DNA of 64,000 nt from Mesorhizobium loti CJ3sym. GTDB taxonomy: Bacteria; Pseudomonadota; Alphaproteobacteria; Rhizobiales; Rhizobiaceae. Of the stretch, positions 10,207 through 18,959 are shown piece after piece. The position numbers were made by a program, and so were the translations under genes. Below the pieces are notes generated by a model, which saw only the letters and a program-made list of their open reading frames with translations, was not told where the DNA came from and searched no databases. The stretch covers positions 272,036-336,035 of the forward strand of contig NZ_AXAL01000006.1 of the NCBI RefSeq assembly GCF_000472785.1. Direction: 5' to 3'. Numbering within the stretch: position 1 is the first letter of the stretch; the number at the start of each line of letters is the position of its first letter.

Positions 10207-10848
10207 ATGGCACTGGACAGGGAAGAAATAAGCGGGCGGGTGCTGGCCATTGCCGAGGTGCTGCTCAACGAGGGCGGCATGGACAATCTGAAGGCGAGGA
10301 CCATCGCCGAGCAGGCGGGCATCTCCGTCGGCTCGGTCTACAATCTGTTTGCCGATCTCGACGGGGTGCACCGTGCCGTCAACATGCGGCTGCTCGACCG
10401 GCTGGGCGCGGCAGGCGCGGCGGCGATGGCGGATCTCGGCAAACGCGGCGTCACAGATGTGCGCCAGCGCCTGCTGGCGCTGGCCGACGCCTATGTGCGC
10501 TTTGTCGAGGCGCATCCCGGCAGCTGGCCGGCGCTGCTCGCCTTCAACAGGCGGCGCCCGACGCTGACCGAGCCTGACGCCGATGAAGCGCGGCTCGACC
10601 AGCTGTTCGAGATCATCGCCCAGGTGCTCGCCGGCGGCGACTTCGACCTCGACGACGACACGCGCGGGATCGCCGCGCGCACGCTGTGGTCGAGCGTGCA
10701 TGGGATCGTCACCAGCGGCTATGCGGCCAGATCCGTGCGCCGGCAGGCCGACGAGATTGACCGGCAGATCGAGCTCCTGGTCGCTGTCTTCATCAGGGGG
10801 CTGGAACGCGGCGGCACATTCGCGCATTCTGGGACGAAAACGTCGTGA
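10207..10848 (+). CDS. TetR/AcrR-family repressor
   Basis: A 213-residue TetR protein. The N-terminal helix-turn-helix reads TIAEQAGISVGSVYNLFADLDGV (about residues 38-60); the C-terminal ligand domain begins about residue 85 with RLLALADAYVRFVEAHPGSW. It faces the PspA-like gene across the triple palindrome, its presumed operator. A HlyU gene follows 47 bases downstream, perhaps in the same transcript. Inducer unknown, possibly a lipid or membrane-active compound given the target. Confidence 0.9.
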   Translation: MALDREEISGRVLAIAEVLLNEGGMDNLKARTIAEQAGISVGSVYNLFADLDGVHRAVNMRLLDRLGAAGAAAMADLGKRGVTDVRQRLLALADAYVRFVEAHPGSWPALLAFNRRRPTLTEPDADEARLDQLFEIIAQVLAGGDFDLDDDTRGIAARTLWSSVHGIVTSGYAARSVRRQADEIDRQIELLVAVFIRGLERGGTFAHSGTKTS

Positions 10849-10895
10849 ATCGCGAATGGACCGCGGTGTGCAGGACGAACAAGGAGATTTGAGCG

Positions 10896-11189
10896 ATGTC
10901 TTTTCTGAAACGTCTTTTCGGCGGTGGCGGTGAAGCGGCGGCCGAGCCCAAAAGTGCCGCGCCCGCCAAGCAGGTCGAGCACAAGGGCTTCCTGATCAGC
11001 GCCACGCCCTACAAGGCCGAGGGCCAGTACCAGACCTGCGGCACCGTCTCCAAGGAGGTCGACGGCGTGATGAAGGAACACAAATTCATCCGCGCCGACC
11101 GCTTCGCCGGCCTCGACGACGCCGTCGACATCTCGATCAAGAAGGGCATGCAATTGATCGACGAGCAGGGCGAGCGGATTTTCGGGTAG
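10896..11189 (+). CDS. HlyU-family protein
   Basis: A 97-residue protein of the HlyU family. It opens MSFLKRLFGGGG, the Gly-rich family lead, then KGFLISATPYKAEGQYQTCGTVSKE and the closing helix DAVDISIKKGMQLIDEQGERIF. Vibrio HlyU is a transcriptional activator of hemolysin but belongs to another fold; the alphaproteobacterial proteins of this name have no proven role. AAGGAG precedes the ATG. Confidence 0.8.
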   Translation: MSFLKRLFGGGGEAAAEPKSAAPAKQVEHKGFLISATPYKAEGQYQTCGTVSKEVDGVMKEHKFIRADRFAGLDDAVDISIKKGMQLIDEQGERIFG

Positions 11190-11226
11190 GGGGTAGGCGG
11201 CTTGCACCAGATGAGGCCCCTGGCTT

Positions 11227-11793
11227 TCATGCGGCTTTGTCGCCCGGTTGCCACCGGGTCAAGAGCAGTTCGCGGGCCTGCGCGAGACGCGACATCACGG
11301 TGGCGAGTGGCACTCCGACCACCTCTGCGATTTCGCGGTAAGGCATATCGTTGAACTCGCGCATGGCCATGGCTTCACGCAAGGGCGCCGGCAACGAATA
11401 GACAAGCTGCCGGATGGCTACGCCTTCCCTGGGGTCGGGGATCTCGGAGCCTGGCTCGGCCGGCAGCTTTTGCGCCTGTCGAGGATCTGCCGGGTCCACC
11501 GGGGTCTCCTGTTCCACACGCCGGGCGAATTGCGTGTAGCAAACGCTCCTGAGAATGGAGAGCAGCCAGGGCCTGACGGCCTCGCCGCGCCGGCCTTCGA
11601 AGTGATGCAGCGCACGCCGGTAGCATTCCTGTACGGCATCTTCCGCGTCCGTGCGGTTTCGCAGCAGGAAATAGGCGAGCCTGTAGGCGTCATCGAGGCA
11701 TGGCAGGGCCGCGTCTCGAAACCGGCGCACGCGCTCGCTGTCGGCATTGTGGCGGCCGGCTACGTGGTGGCCGGCGGTGTAATATCCAGTCAT
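11227..11793 (-). CDS. ECF-type RNA polymerase sigma factor
   Basis: A 188-residue sigma-70 family ECF factor. Region 2 is seen in CLDDAYRLAYFLLRNRTDAEDAVQECYRRA; region 4 in LREAMAMREFNDMPYREIAEVVGVPLATVMSRLAQARELL. No anti-sigma gene is adjacent, so control is not obvious. The start at 11793 is the last reasonable ATG before region 2; the longer open frame upstream is unlikely to be translated. It converges on the HlyU gene, with 37 bases between the stops. Confidence 0.85.
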   Translation of the reverse strand: MTGYYTAGHHVAGRHNADSERVRRFRDAALPCLDDAYRLAYFLLRNRTDAEDAVQECYRRALHHFEGRRGEAVRPWLLSILRSVCYTQFARRVEQETPVDPADPRQAQKLPAEPGSEIPDPREGVAIRQLVYSLPAPLREAMAMREFNDMPYREIAEVVGVPLATVMSRLAQARELLLTRWQPGDKAA

Positions 11794-11968
11794 TTCGTAC
11801 CGTCTCGCAGGTGGCTTTACCTGAAACCGGCGGGGTGGTACCAAGCGGCTTGACCGCAGTCGTGGACTATCGCGCCAAGCGTGTGGACTGTGGTGACATG
11901 CGCCTGCCAAAGCAAAAACGATTGGCGCTCGTTTAAACTCGAATGCTTCACGATTCACGGTACAGGTC

Positions 11969-12955
11969 ATGCGCCAGGCGCAGCCGCCAAATCGCCTTTC
12001 GATCTTTCACCACGGCCTGGCCAAGGGATCGGCCTACGAGGCCTGGCGTGAAGGTATTTGCCGCGAGTTTTGCCGACTCGATGTTGGACCGGCGCAAGAT
12101 AACTACATCGATTGCCACAATGAATTCGTGCTGCTTGACTCGATCGCCATTGCCACTCCGAAGGGGCGCTCGGCACGCTTTGCGCGCACCCGCGACCTCT
12201 TGGTCGATGGCTGCGACGATCTGGTGCTGATTTCCGCCACGCGCGGCAAGGTGCGCGTGACCCAGGAAATGAAGACGATCGATCTGATGGCGGGACAAAT
12301 GTGCCTGACCGAAATGAACATCGCCGGCACCTTGGACCTCAACCAGACCGGCGGATTTACGACCACACGGTTTCCCAGACGCCTGCTCTTGCAGGTCGCG
12401 CCGTCCGCCGAGACGCAACTGGCCCGCACGCTTGGACACGACCGGGCCTGGGGCGTCATGATCGAGCGTTATTCAGCGCTTTGTAGCGAGATTGGTGGAG
12501 AGCTCGATCTTGCCGGCCAGAAGGCGGCGGCGCAGCATCTGGCGGATCTGGTCGGTCACTTCATCGGAACAAGTGCCGAGCAGAAGAACCTGGCCGGGCA
12601 AAGCGATGTCTTGATCGCACGGTTGAACCTGATGAAAGCCGACATTCTCAAAAATCTCGGCGAGAGCCGCCTGACTGTCGAGACCGTCGCCAAAGCGAAC
12701 GGCCTCAGCCTGCGACAGGCGCAGCGAATGTTCGCGTCCTCCGGCACAACTTTCTCGGAATTTGTACTGGAGCAGCGTTTGCTGCTTGCTCGCCAGCTTT
12801 TGCTGGGTGGATCGGCTCGCCATCGCAAGATCAGCGATGTCGCCTTCACGGTGGGCTTCAACGACCTTTCCTACTTTCACAGGACATTCAAGCGGCGGTT
12901 CGGCGTCACGCCTGCGGATATCCAGATGGAGCCAGGTGCGGGTCTGACGCAGTAG
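11969..12955 (+). CDS. AraC-family transcriptional regulator
   Basis: A 328-residue regulator. The N-terminal 200 residues resemble the AraC-binding-like domain of the XylS/FeaR type (ligand pocket around LISATRGKVRVTQEMKTIDLMAGQ). The C-terminal double helix-turn-helix is clear: TVETVAKANGLSLRQAQRMF, then KISDVAFTVGFNDLSYFHRTFKRRFGVTPADI. Divergent from the ECF gene over 175 bp. Target genes are not evident. Confidence 0.9.
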   Translation: MRQAQPPNRLSIFHHGLAKGSAYEAWREGICREFCRLDVGPAQDNYIDCHNEFVLLDSIAIATPKGRSARFARTRDLLVDGCDDLVLISATRGKVRVTQEMKTIDLMAGQMCLTEMNIAGTLDLNQTGGFTTTRFPRRLLLQVAPSAETQLARTLGHDRAWGVMIERYSALCSEIGGELDLAGQKAAAQHLADLVGHFIGTSAEQKNLAGQSDVLIARLNLMKADILKNLGESRLTVETVAKANGLSLRQAQRMFASSGTTFSEFVLEQRLLLARQLLLGGSARHRKISDVAFTVGFNDLSYFHRTFKRRFGVTPADIQMEPGAGLTQ

Positions 12956-13083
12956 GCCATCGGCCATCATGCGACATTGCGTGAACCCCAAAACGCTGGG
13001 CTGTGCGCTGACGGTCCCGCCGGTATCGGTGGAACCGCGAATCTGTGCTAAGCCGCCGCCCGACCAACCAGAGGACGACACCC

Positions 13084-13317
13084 ATGACCGAAGTGACCGT
13101 GGCCGAGGCGACCGAAAATATCTATGCCTCGCTCCGGGCGGACAATGCCGAGCTCGACGCCCATATCGCGGCGCTGAAGGCGGCGCTGACCCGACAGGGG
13201 ATAAAACAGGCGGTGTTCGATCCGACCAAGCTGGCGCAGGGCAACCGCTCGGGCCGCAAGTTGATGCAGGCTTATTTTCGCCAGCGCGGCGTGAGCGTGA
13301 GTTTTTCGGAGCAGTAG
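13084..13317 (+). CDS. Small hypothetical protein
   Basis: A 77-residue protein not assigned to a family. AGAGGA lies about 8 bases before the ATG at 13084. The N-terminal half is a predicted helix (ATENIYASLRADNAELDAHIAALKAAL) and the C-terminal half is basic. It is soluble, with no signal. Codon use is like its neighbours, supporting a real gene. Confidence 0.6.
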   Translation: MTEVTVAEATENIYASLRADNAELDAHIAALKAALTRQGIKQAVFDPTKLAQGNRSGRKLMQAYFRQRGVSVSFSEQ

Positions 13318-13412
13318 AACCACGCCGGCGAGCTTACGAGCGCAACAACCAGCTCCCTCAACCTATTCCAAGCATTCGCGCTGGACCGTTGTCGCGTCGC
13401 CGTGCGCTAGCC

Positions 13413-14639
13413 TCAAGGTCGGAGTATCTTGCGGGGGCCGTTGTAAAAACTATTGCGGCCGCGTTTCCAGCCGGCAATCACGGGCGCGGCTTCGCGCACG
13501 GCCGCTGACGGTCCTTCACATTCGAGCAGCACGATATCGGCCTGCGCCCCGACCACCAGACCATAGGGCGCTGACATCAGCCGGGCAGGGCCTGATGTCA
13601 CCATGGCAAAGACGGCGGCGATATCCGCGTCCAACGTCAGTTGCGCGACGTTCGCGTAGAGATTGGCCATGCGGATCAGCGAGGCATCCCCGAATGGCGT
13701 GAAAGGGTTCAGCACATTGTTGGTGGCGATCGCCACGGCGACGCCTGCTGCCGCAAGACGATCGGCGGGCGCAATCCCGCGCGGAACCAATCTGTCGTGG
13801 CCACGTCCGTTGAGGAAGAGATCAGTCGCCGGAAGCACCGCGAGTCCTATCCCCGCCGAGGCCAGTCGCGCGCCGATTTGGGAGACCTGATCGGGCGCCA
13901 TTGCCGAAAGGTTGGTGACATGGCCGAGTGCGACGCGCCCTTGCCAGCCTCTTTTCACGGTCTCGGCGATGACGAACGGCAGATCCGTTCTGTCCGGGTC
14001 GAGGGTGAAATCCAGGTGAAAATCCGCCGCCAAATCGTATTTTTCGGCGAGATCGAAGATGAGTTCGATATGGCGCCGCGGATCGGGGTCCGTGTAAGGG
14101 CATCCGCCAACCAGATCGGCGCCGTCGCCAAGCGCCTCGTCCAGCATGGCGAACGTTTCGGTTTCATTGGTCAGCCCGTCCTGGGCGAAGGCGCAAATCT
14201 CGATGTCGATGGCGAAAGAATAGTCGGTGCGGATGCGTTTGATCGCCTCGAAGGACCGGAAGCCCGCACGCGGATCGATTTCCACGAAGCTACGAATCCG
14301 CGTCGTGCCGTGGCCGATGGCCTTTTCAACCACGCGCGACGCGCGTTCGTAGACGTCCGCTTCGGTGAAACCGGATTTGGCTTTTGACGTCTCGCGGACC
14401 GCCTCGGCCAGCGTGCCTTCGCAGATGGCGCAGCGATCGAGAAGGCAGGCCTTGTCGAGATGCATATGGGCGTCGACAAAGCCCGCGCAGGCAAAATTGC
14501 TGCCGGCATCGAACTCTTCATCCGCTTTGCCGGGAATGCGCGGATGGATGGCAACGATCCTGCCATCGGCAACGGCGATGTCGACGATTGGACCGGCATC
14601 TTCGAGCCGGACATTGCGGATAATCAGATCGAGGGTCAT
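13413..14639 (-). CDS. Amidohydrolase, cytosine-deaminase-like, with altered catalytic residues
   Basis: A 408-residue metal-dependent amidohydrolase of the CodA/AtzC type. The metal HxH is AHMHLDKACLLDR, a second His is in DFHLDFTLD and a third in ALGHVTNL. Two positions differ from cytosine deaminase: the HxDE motif reads HLDF, and the GHDD metal/catalytic segment reads ATNNVLNPFTPFGD. It therefore may act on another substrate or by another mechanism. The ATG at 14639 is chosen because the N-terminus then starts with the usual MTLDLIIRNVRL. No operon partner. Confidence 0.8.
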   Translation of the reverse strand: MTLDLIIRNVRLEDAGPIVDIAVADGRIVAIHPRIPGKADEEFDAGSNFACAGFVDAHMHLDKACLLDRCAICEGTLAEAVRETSKAKSGFTEADVYERASRVVEKAIGHGTTRIRSFVEIDPRAGFRSFEAIKRIRTDYSFAIDIEICAFAQDGLTNETETFAMLDEALGDGADLVGGCPYTDPDPRRHIELIFDLAEKYDLAADFHLDFTLDPDRTDLPFVIAETVKRGWQGRVALGHVTNLSAMAPDQVSQIGARLASAGIGLAVLPATDLFLNGRGHDRLVPRGIAPADRLAAAGVAVAIATNNVLNPFTPFGDASLIRMANLYANVAQLTLDADIAAVFAMVTSGPARLMSAPYGLVVGAQADIVLLECEGPSAAVREAAPVIAGWKRGRNSFYNGPRKILRP

Positions 14640-14777
14640 TCGCGTGTCACAAGCGGTTGGCGCCGCGTCGCTGAAGAGGCGTGCGGAATATCCGAGTTTG
14701 AAACTCCTTCTGCTTCGATCCCAAACGAGCACCCCTGTAAAGCCCAGCAGAGCGGGGTAGCTTTTCCTGGAATTGCT

Positions 14778-15398
14778 CTAAAGCCTGAGCAGCGGCTGTA
14801 TGATGCGGCCAAGCCGGCTTTGAAGCACGATGTTGCCCTGGAGTGCTACGATACAGATGCAGGGGTCGCCCTCACACACGGTCGGCTTGTGTTCCATTGT
14901 CTCGTCGGCCTCGTCGAAGTCACCAGGGCCGTAGCGGCCGAACTGGTGTTCGAATGCCCCTTCGAGCACGCATGTCCATTCGTAGCCGGTATGCTTATGG
15001 TGTGGCAGCCTGGTTCCTGGCGCCGCCTTCAGCATGAACACCTTGATGTTCGAGACTTCAGGCACCGATACCGAACGTTGGCGCACGCCCGGCCCAACCC
15101 AACGCCATGGCCCAAGCCGATAGCGGTCAAGCGGTTCTTTTGGTCTTGTCTCGGGGGCAGCGGAGTTCTCTTCGATCAGGCGCAAAACATTGCCCAGCGC
15201 GCCTGGCTCCATTGATACCGGTGTTGCCTGTTCAAGAAGCTCGCCACCTATCGCCTCGTACCCTTCCACCTTGCGGCTGCAGGCAGCGCACAAGGACAGA
15301 TGCATCGAAACGACGAGCCCGCGCGCTTCATCAAGCGTGCCCGAAGCAAAGGCCGCGAGGGTCTCGTCGGTCGGATGATGGGCAATGGCCTCAGTCAT
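14778..15398 (-). CDS. chrR: ChrR-family zinc-binding anti-sigma factor
   Basis: A 206-residue ChrR-type anti-sigma that holds its ECF partner until singlet oxygen or related stress. The zinc ligands H8, H33, C37 and C40 (ATxxHPTDE...MHLSLCAAC) match ChrR spacing. The C-terminal half is a cupin with PHHKHTGYEWTCVLEG, the second metal site. Its ATG overlaps the stop of the sigma gene by four bases, so the two are translationally coupled. Assignment is strong. Confidence 0.9.
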   Translation of the reverse strand: MTEAIAHHPTDETLAAFASGTLDEARGLVVSMHLSLCAACSRKVEGYEAIGGELLEQATPVSMEPGALGNVLRLIEENSAAPETRPKEPLDRYRLGPWRWVGPGVRQRSVSVPEVSNIKVFMLKAAPGTRLPHHKHTGYEWTCVLEGAFEHQFGRYGPGDFDEADETMEHKPTVCEGDPCICIVALQGNIVLQSRLGRIIQPLLRL

Positions 15399-15946
15399 TT
15401 CAGCTCACCAACTCTGTCTCTCAACCTTTGCAAGGCAAGCCTGATCCGCGACTTGACGGTGCCCAGCGGGATGCCGAGGAGATTTGCGATCTCGGCGTGT
15501 GCAAGGCCATCGAAGAATGAGAGGCGAATGACGCGCAACTGTTCATCCGGCAGTGCACCTATCGATGATCTGACATACGCTTCACGCTCAGCGACGAGCA
15601 GTTGACCCTCAGGCTCGTCATTGTCTTGCTCTTCCAGCATGCCATCGTCCTCGATCCATGCGGTGGCGCGGCCTTCGCGGCGACTCTCATCGACGCTGAC
15701 ATTGCGGGCGATCGCATAAACCCAGGCCGACGCAGTCGCTCGCTCGGGATCATATTGTGCAGCCTTGCGCCAAAGTCTGATCAATGTTTCCTGCGCCAGA
15801 TCTTCTGCACGGTCACGACTTGCGCCTCGCCGGATCATCATCGCCTTGATGCGCGGCGCATAATGTTCGAACAGTTCCGCGAACGCGTCGCGATCCTGAC
15901 TCGCCGCGACACGCCTGATCAGCCGGGCTGGATCGAATTCCACCAT
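15395..15946 (-). CDS. rpoE: ECF sigma factor RpoE (ChrR-controlled, ECF11 type)
   Basis: A 183-residue ECF sigma factor paired with ChrR. Region 2 is AFAELFEHYAPRIKAMMIRRGASRDRAEDLAQETLIRLW; region 4 is DEQLRVIRLSFFDGLAHAEIANLLGIPLGTVKSRIRLALQRLR. A longer frame begins with ATG at 16012, but that ATG lies inside what looks like the -10 box of the gene's own promoter, so the internal ATG at 15946 is preferred and gives the usual family length. The pair would control singlet-oxygen and photo-oxidative defence, by analogy to Rhodobacter. Confidence 0.88.
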   Translation of the reverse strand: MVEFDPARLIRRVAASQDRDAFAELFEHYAPRIKAMMIRRGASRDRAEDLAQETLIRLWRKAAQYDPERATASAWVYAIARNVSVDESRREGRATAWIEDDGMLEEQDNDEPEGQLLVAEREAYVRSSIGALPDEQLRVIRLSFFDGLAHAEIANLLGIPLGTVKSRIRLALQRLRDRVGELK

Positions 15947-16008
15947 CGCTCTGCTATACGCTCTATCCTGCTCCGGCTGGCAAGGCAGCGTTACTGGCTT
16001 TCTCGAGT

Positions 16009-16038
16009 CCATTACGCGTCAGGCGGCCTTTTGGATCA
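16009..16038 (-). promoter_or_regulatory. Candidate RpoE/ChrR-type autoregulatory promoter
   Basis: On the minus strand TGATCC (16038-16033) is followed after exactly 18 bases by TAATGG (16014-16009). The Rhodobacter RpoE consensus is TGATCC-N18-TAAGA, so the -35 is perfect and the -10 partial. It lies 63 bases before the preferred rpoE start. A second TGATCC-N18-TATT is on the plus strand at 16106-16133, weaker, facing the next gene. Confidence 0.6.
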
Positions 16039-16270
16039 CTGATTTGACCCACCTCTGACTTTCAGATCACTTTTGTCCGCCAGCCATCCGTTTTTCAGCG
16101 AGCTGTGATCCATTTCGGCCCGGCAACCGTATTGCGACTGAAATGATCAGAACCCTGTGCGCCGAGGGCAGCTCCTAAGGAGGCAGGCATCGTGATCCTT
16201 GACGAAAGGTGTGCGTACACGCTCAGCAGGCGCGCACGGATCCAAGACGCAAACAGGAAGGGGGCCTGAC

Positions 16271-17140
16271 ATGCCAAATGTTGTCTTGATCGTCGGCAGC
16301 GCACCAGATGCCGTTCGATGCGGAGATTGGTCCAGAGGGGCGTTCTCCTCCATTGTCGTCATAAACAATGCCTGGCGAGTACGGCCTGATTGGGACTATT
16401 TGATTCACCCTGACGATTTTCCTGATGACCGCCTGCCGAACGATCAACGTTCCGGGCTGGCATCGATCATTAAATCCGATGCCTTCGTCCCCGCCCAGAA
16501 TGCATTCGGTGGGTTTGTCTATGCGGGCGGCACAATGGCGTTCACCGCTGCCTATTGGGCTCTGAAGGCCCTCAAGCCTGATGTGATGGCGTTCCTGGGC
16601 TGCGACATGATTTATCCCAACAACGCGCCGACGCATTTCTATGGCGTTGGAACAGCTGACCCGCTGCGCGACGACGTGACATTGAGGGACTTGGAGGCGA
16701 AATCTGGAAGGCTGTTCGCCAAAGCCCTGCGTTGCGGAACAATCTGCCTCAATCTTTCAAACCTTCCTGAAAGTCGTCTTGCCATACCGCGGGTAACCCT
16801 GCGGTTTATCGAGCGACTTACCCCGCTTCGGATCAAGGCGATTAAAGCGATGCTTGATGGCGCCATCGATCCGATTTCCATCGAGACCGCCGACACACTC
16901 GAGGATGAACTCGGCTATTTTGTCGAACATGGCAGGTACTGGGAACAGGCGTCGGATTTCGACGAAGCCGCGCTGGAGAAGATCGATCAGCGCTGGCGTT
17001 CCTCGGTGAACCACCTGCCAGCGTCGGTTGCTCCGAGCGATGGTTGCTGGGGACGCGGTCGAGCGCGCAAGGGCGATATTGTTCAACCGGAGCGTCGGGT
17101 TGGTCGCGACGCCCCCTCCCATTCCGCCGAAGGCGCATAG
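16271..17140 (+). CDS. Hypothetical protein with DUF115/GT42-like Rossmann features
   Basis: A 289-residue protein not assigned to a named family. It opens VVLIVGSAPDAV and later has YAGGTMAFTAAYWALKALK followed by MAFLGCDMIYP and a His/Tyr pair (THFYGVG). This order resembles DUF115/MptE and CstII-type sialyltransferase folds, where a nucleotide-sugar or diphosphate binds at the G-x-P loop. The last 40 residues look disordered and basic. AGGAAGGGGG precedes the ATG. It may be co-transcribed with the ECF gene 29 bases downstream. Confidence 0.55.
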   Translation: MPNVVLIVGSAPDAVRCGDWSRGAFSSIVVINNAWRVRPDWDYLIHPDDFPDDRLPNDQRSGLASIIKSDAFVPAQNAFGGFVYAGGTMAFTAAYWALKALKPDVMAFLGCDMIYPNNAPTHFYGVGTADPLRDDVTLRDLEAKSGRLFAKALRCGTICLNLSNLPESRLAIPRVTLRFIERLTPLRIKAIKAMLDGAIDPISIETADTLEDELGYFVEHGRYWEQASDFDEAALEKIDQRWRSSVNHLPASVAPSDGCWGRGRARKGDIVQPERRVGRDAPSHSAEGA

Positions 17141-17169
17141 ATCCAAGTGGCTGAAGGACAGGAGCCGCT

Positions 17170-17730
17170 TTGGAAGAGGGCTGCGTCTTGCTGACTCGAG
17201 ACGAGATAACAAAGCTCATCTTGCGAACGAGCATGCGTGATCGAGACGCGTTCGATCTGCTCTACAGACATACGTGCGCGAAATTGTTCGGTACATGCGT
17301 GCGTATTTTGGGCGACAAAGGGGAAGCTGAGGAGGCACTGCAGGACGTCTATGTAAAGATATGGACAAAGGCTGATCGATATGCGGCCTCGGAACTCAGT
17401 CCGATCTCCTGGCTTGCGGCGATTGCGCGCAATCATTCGATCGATCTTGTCAGATCACGCCGCCCTCCAGCTTTCGACCTGGCGGCCGCGGGCGATATTG
17501 CCGACATGAGACCATGGGCCGAAGAGCTGCTGATTGAAAGCGACCAGACCGCTCTTCTCGACCGATGCATCGACGCTCTGAGCACAGAAAAAGCAGCGGC
17601 CATAAGGGGCGCATATCAGCAGGGCATGTCCTACGCTGAGCTTGCACAGCGTCACAATGTGCCGCTCAACACAATGCGAACCTGGCTTCGGCGCAGCCTG
17701 ATCAAACTTCGAGAGAGCTTGGAGGAATGA
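17170..17730 (+). CDS. ECF sigma factor, SigK-like, apparently without its anti-sigma
   Basis: A 186-residue ECF factor. Region 2: AFDLLYRHTCAKLFGTCVRILGDKGEAEEALQDVYVKIW; region 4: CIDALSTEKAAAIRGAYQQGMSYAELAQRHNVPLNTMRTWLRRSLIKLRESLEE. The TTG start at 17170 is used because GGAG is 5 bases away and no ATG fits. Its stop TGA overlaps an ATG (ATGA at 17727), the mark of a coupled partner, but the frame that follows has no anti-sigma features and runs into remnants of other genes. The original anti-sigma gene seems lost. Confidence 0.85.
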   Translation: MEEGCVLLTRDEITKLILRTSMRDRDAFDLLYRHTCAKLFGTCVRILGDKGEAEEALQDVYVKIWTKADRYAASELSPISWLAAIARNHSIDLVRSRRPPAFDLAAAGDIADMRPWAEELLIESDQTALLDRCIDALSTEKAAAIRGAYQQGMSYAELAQRHNVPLNTMRTWLRRSLIKLRESLEE

Positions 17731-17764
17731 CTTCGCAATGGAGTTTCTTTCATGAGTCGCCCCC

Positions 17765-17858
17765 TCAAACCGCCAGCGAATACCCCAGGTCGCGCAACGG
17801 CAGCCGGCGTACGTGCTCACCGGTGGCGGCGAAGATGGCGTTGCCGAGGGCTGGCGCC
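17765..17858 (-). pseudogene. Remnant of a molybdenum hydroxylase large subunit (C-terminus only)
   Basis: Read on the minus strand, the segment encodes APALGNAIFAATGEHVRRLP then LRDLGYSLAV and a stop at 17765-17767. This is the typical C-terminal tail of isoquinoline 1-oxidoreductase/xanthine-dehydrogenase-type molybdopterin subunits. Only about 30 codons remain; the rest of the gene is absent and the upstream edge abuts the TetR remnant. Too short to function. Confidence 0.6.
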
Positions 17859-17867
17859 CGTTCGCGG

Positions 17868-18073
17868 CCATTTCACCAATCTCGGCAAATGGCTGCAACG
17901 GCTGTTCGAACTCGGTGCAGAACAGGGAGCCCTGCATCCTGAGGCATCCCCCGAAATCGATGCCCAAGCCTTCATGGCGACCGTCTATGGAGCCATGCTC
18001 GCGGCCCGCGCGTTTGACGACCCAGCGGTTCAACGTGATTGTAGAAACGCTTTTTCGTCGCATTCGCACCTGA
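17868..18073 (+). pseudogene. Remnant of a TetR-family regulator, C-terminal part, frameshifted
   Basis: One plus-strand frame reads FTNLGKWLQRLFELGAEQGA and on to MATVYGAMLAARAFDDPAVQ, a typical TetR C-terminal domain. The end of the domain continues in another frame as FNVIVETLFRRIRT and a stop at 18071-18073, so there is a frameshift near 18030. The DNA-binding half is missing, replaced by the molybdenum-hydroxylase remnant. Clearly decayed. Confidence 0.65.
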
Positions 18074-18164
18074 CGCCAACGGCCGCTTGGCGGCGTGCAC
18101 CGGTCAGGCTGGCCAGCCGCGCGGCCTCCCGGGCAAGACAGATCCAGCTCTTTGATCGTTTGTC

Positions 18165-18959
18165 TTACGCCGAGCCATTCCTGGCCGACTTCGCCAGTTC
18201 CTGTTCCAGATCTACCAGTTCCTTGCCGCCCGCCATCAGATTGAGCAGCTGGTCGCGGGTGATTTCGCCTTTGGCATAAGTGCCGGTGCTTCGGCCGCGC
18301 TTCAACAGCGTGAAGCGGTCGCCGACGACGTAGGCGTGGTGAACGTTGTGGGAGATGAAGATGACGCCGATGCCGCGCGCCTTGGACTGGACGATCAGCT
18401 TCAGGACTACCGATGCCTGGTGGACGCCCAGTGCCGATGTCGGTTCATCCAGGATCAGCACCTTGGCGCCGAAATAGACGGCACGCGCGATCGCCAGGCA
18501 CTGCCGTTCGCCGCCCGACAGCGTGCCGACCGGCTGTTCGGGATCGCGCAGCTGGATGCCCATCGCCGACAGCTCGTCATAGGCGGTGCGATTGGCGAAG
18601 TCGGCGTCGAACTGGCTGATCGGCCCGAATTTGCGCATCGGCTCGCGCCCGAGGAAGAAGTTGCGCGCCACGCTCATCAGCGGCACCAGTGCCAGGTCCT
18701 GATAGACCGTTGCAATGCCGCTGTTGCGCGTATCGGCGGGCGAGGCAAAGCGTGTCGGTTTGCCCTGGACGCGGATCTCGCCTTCGTCGGGCGTGTAGAC
18801 GCCGGACAGCGTCTTGATCAGCGTCGACTTGCCGGCGCCATTGTCGCCAAGCAGGCAATGCACCTCGCCGGGGCAGACATCGAAGGACACGTCCTTCAGC
18901 GCCACGACCGAGCCGAAATATTTGCTAACGGACTTCAGTTCGACATAGGGCTCGGCCAT
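18165..18959 (-). CDS. Sugar ABC transporter ATP-binding protein
   Basis: A 264-residue single-domain ATPase of the carbohydrate-uptake (CUT2) type. Walker [10 protein letters not shown] (about 38-46), signature [13 protein letters not shown], Walker [12 protein letters not shown] and the switch His in FISHNVHHA are all present. Half the length of RbsA-type double ATPases, as in FrcA-like single-domain proteins. Its ATG overlaps the permease stop by one base (TGATG). Energises uptake by the permease and binding protein encoded upstream. Confidence 0.93.
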   Translation of the reverse strand: MAEPYVELKSVSKYFGSVVALKDVSFDVCPGEVHCLLGDNGAGKSTLIKTLSGVYTPDEGEIRVQGKPTRFASPADTRNSGIATVYQDLALVPLMSVARNFFLGREPMRKFGPISQFDADFANRTAYDELSAMGIQLRDPEQPVGTLSGGERQCLAIARAVYFGAKVLILDEPTSALGVHQASVVLKLIVQSKARGIGVIFISHNVHHAYVVGDRFTLLKRGRSTGTYAKGEITRDQLLNLMAGGKELVDLEQELAKSARNGSA

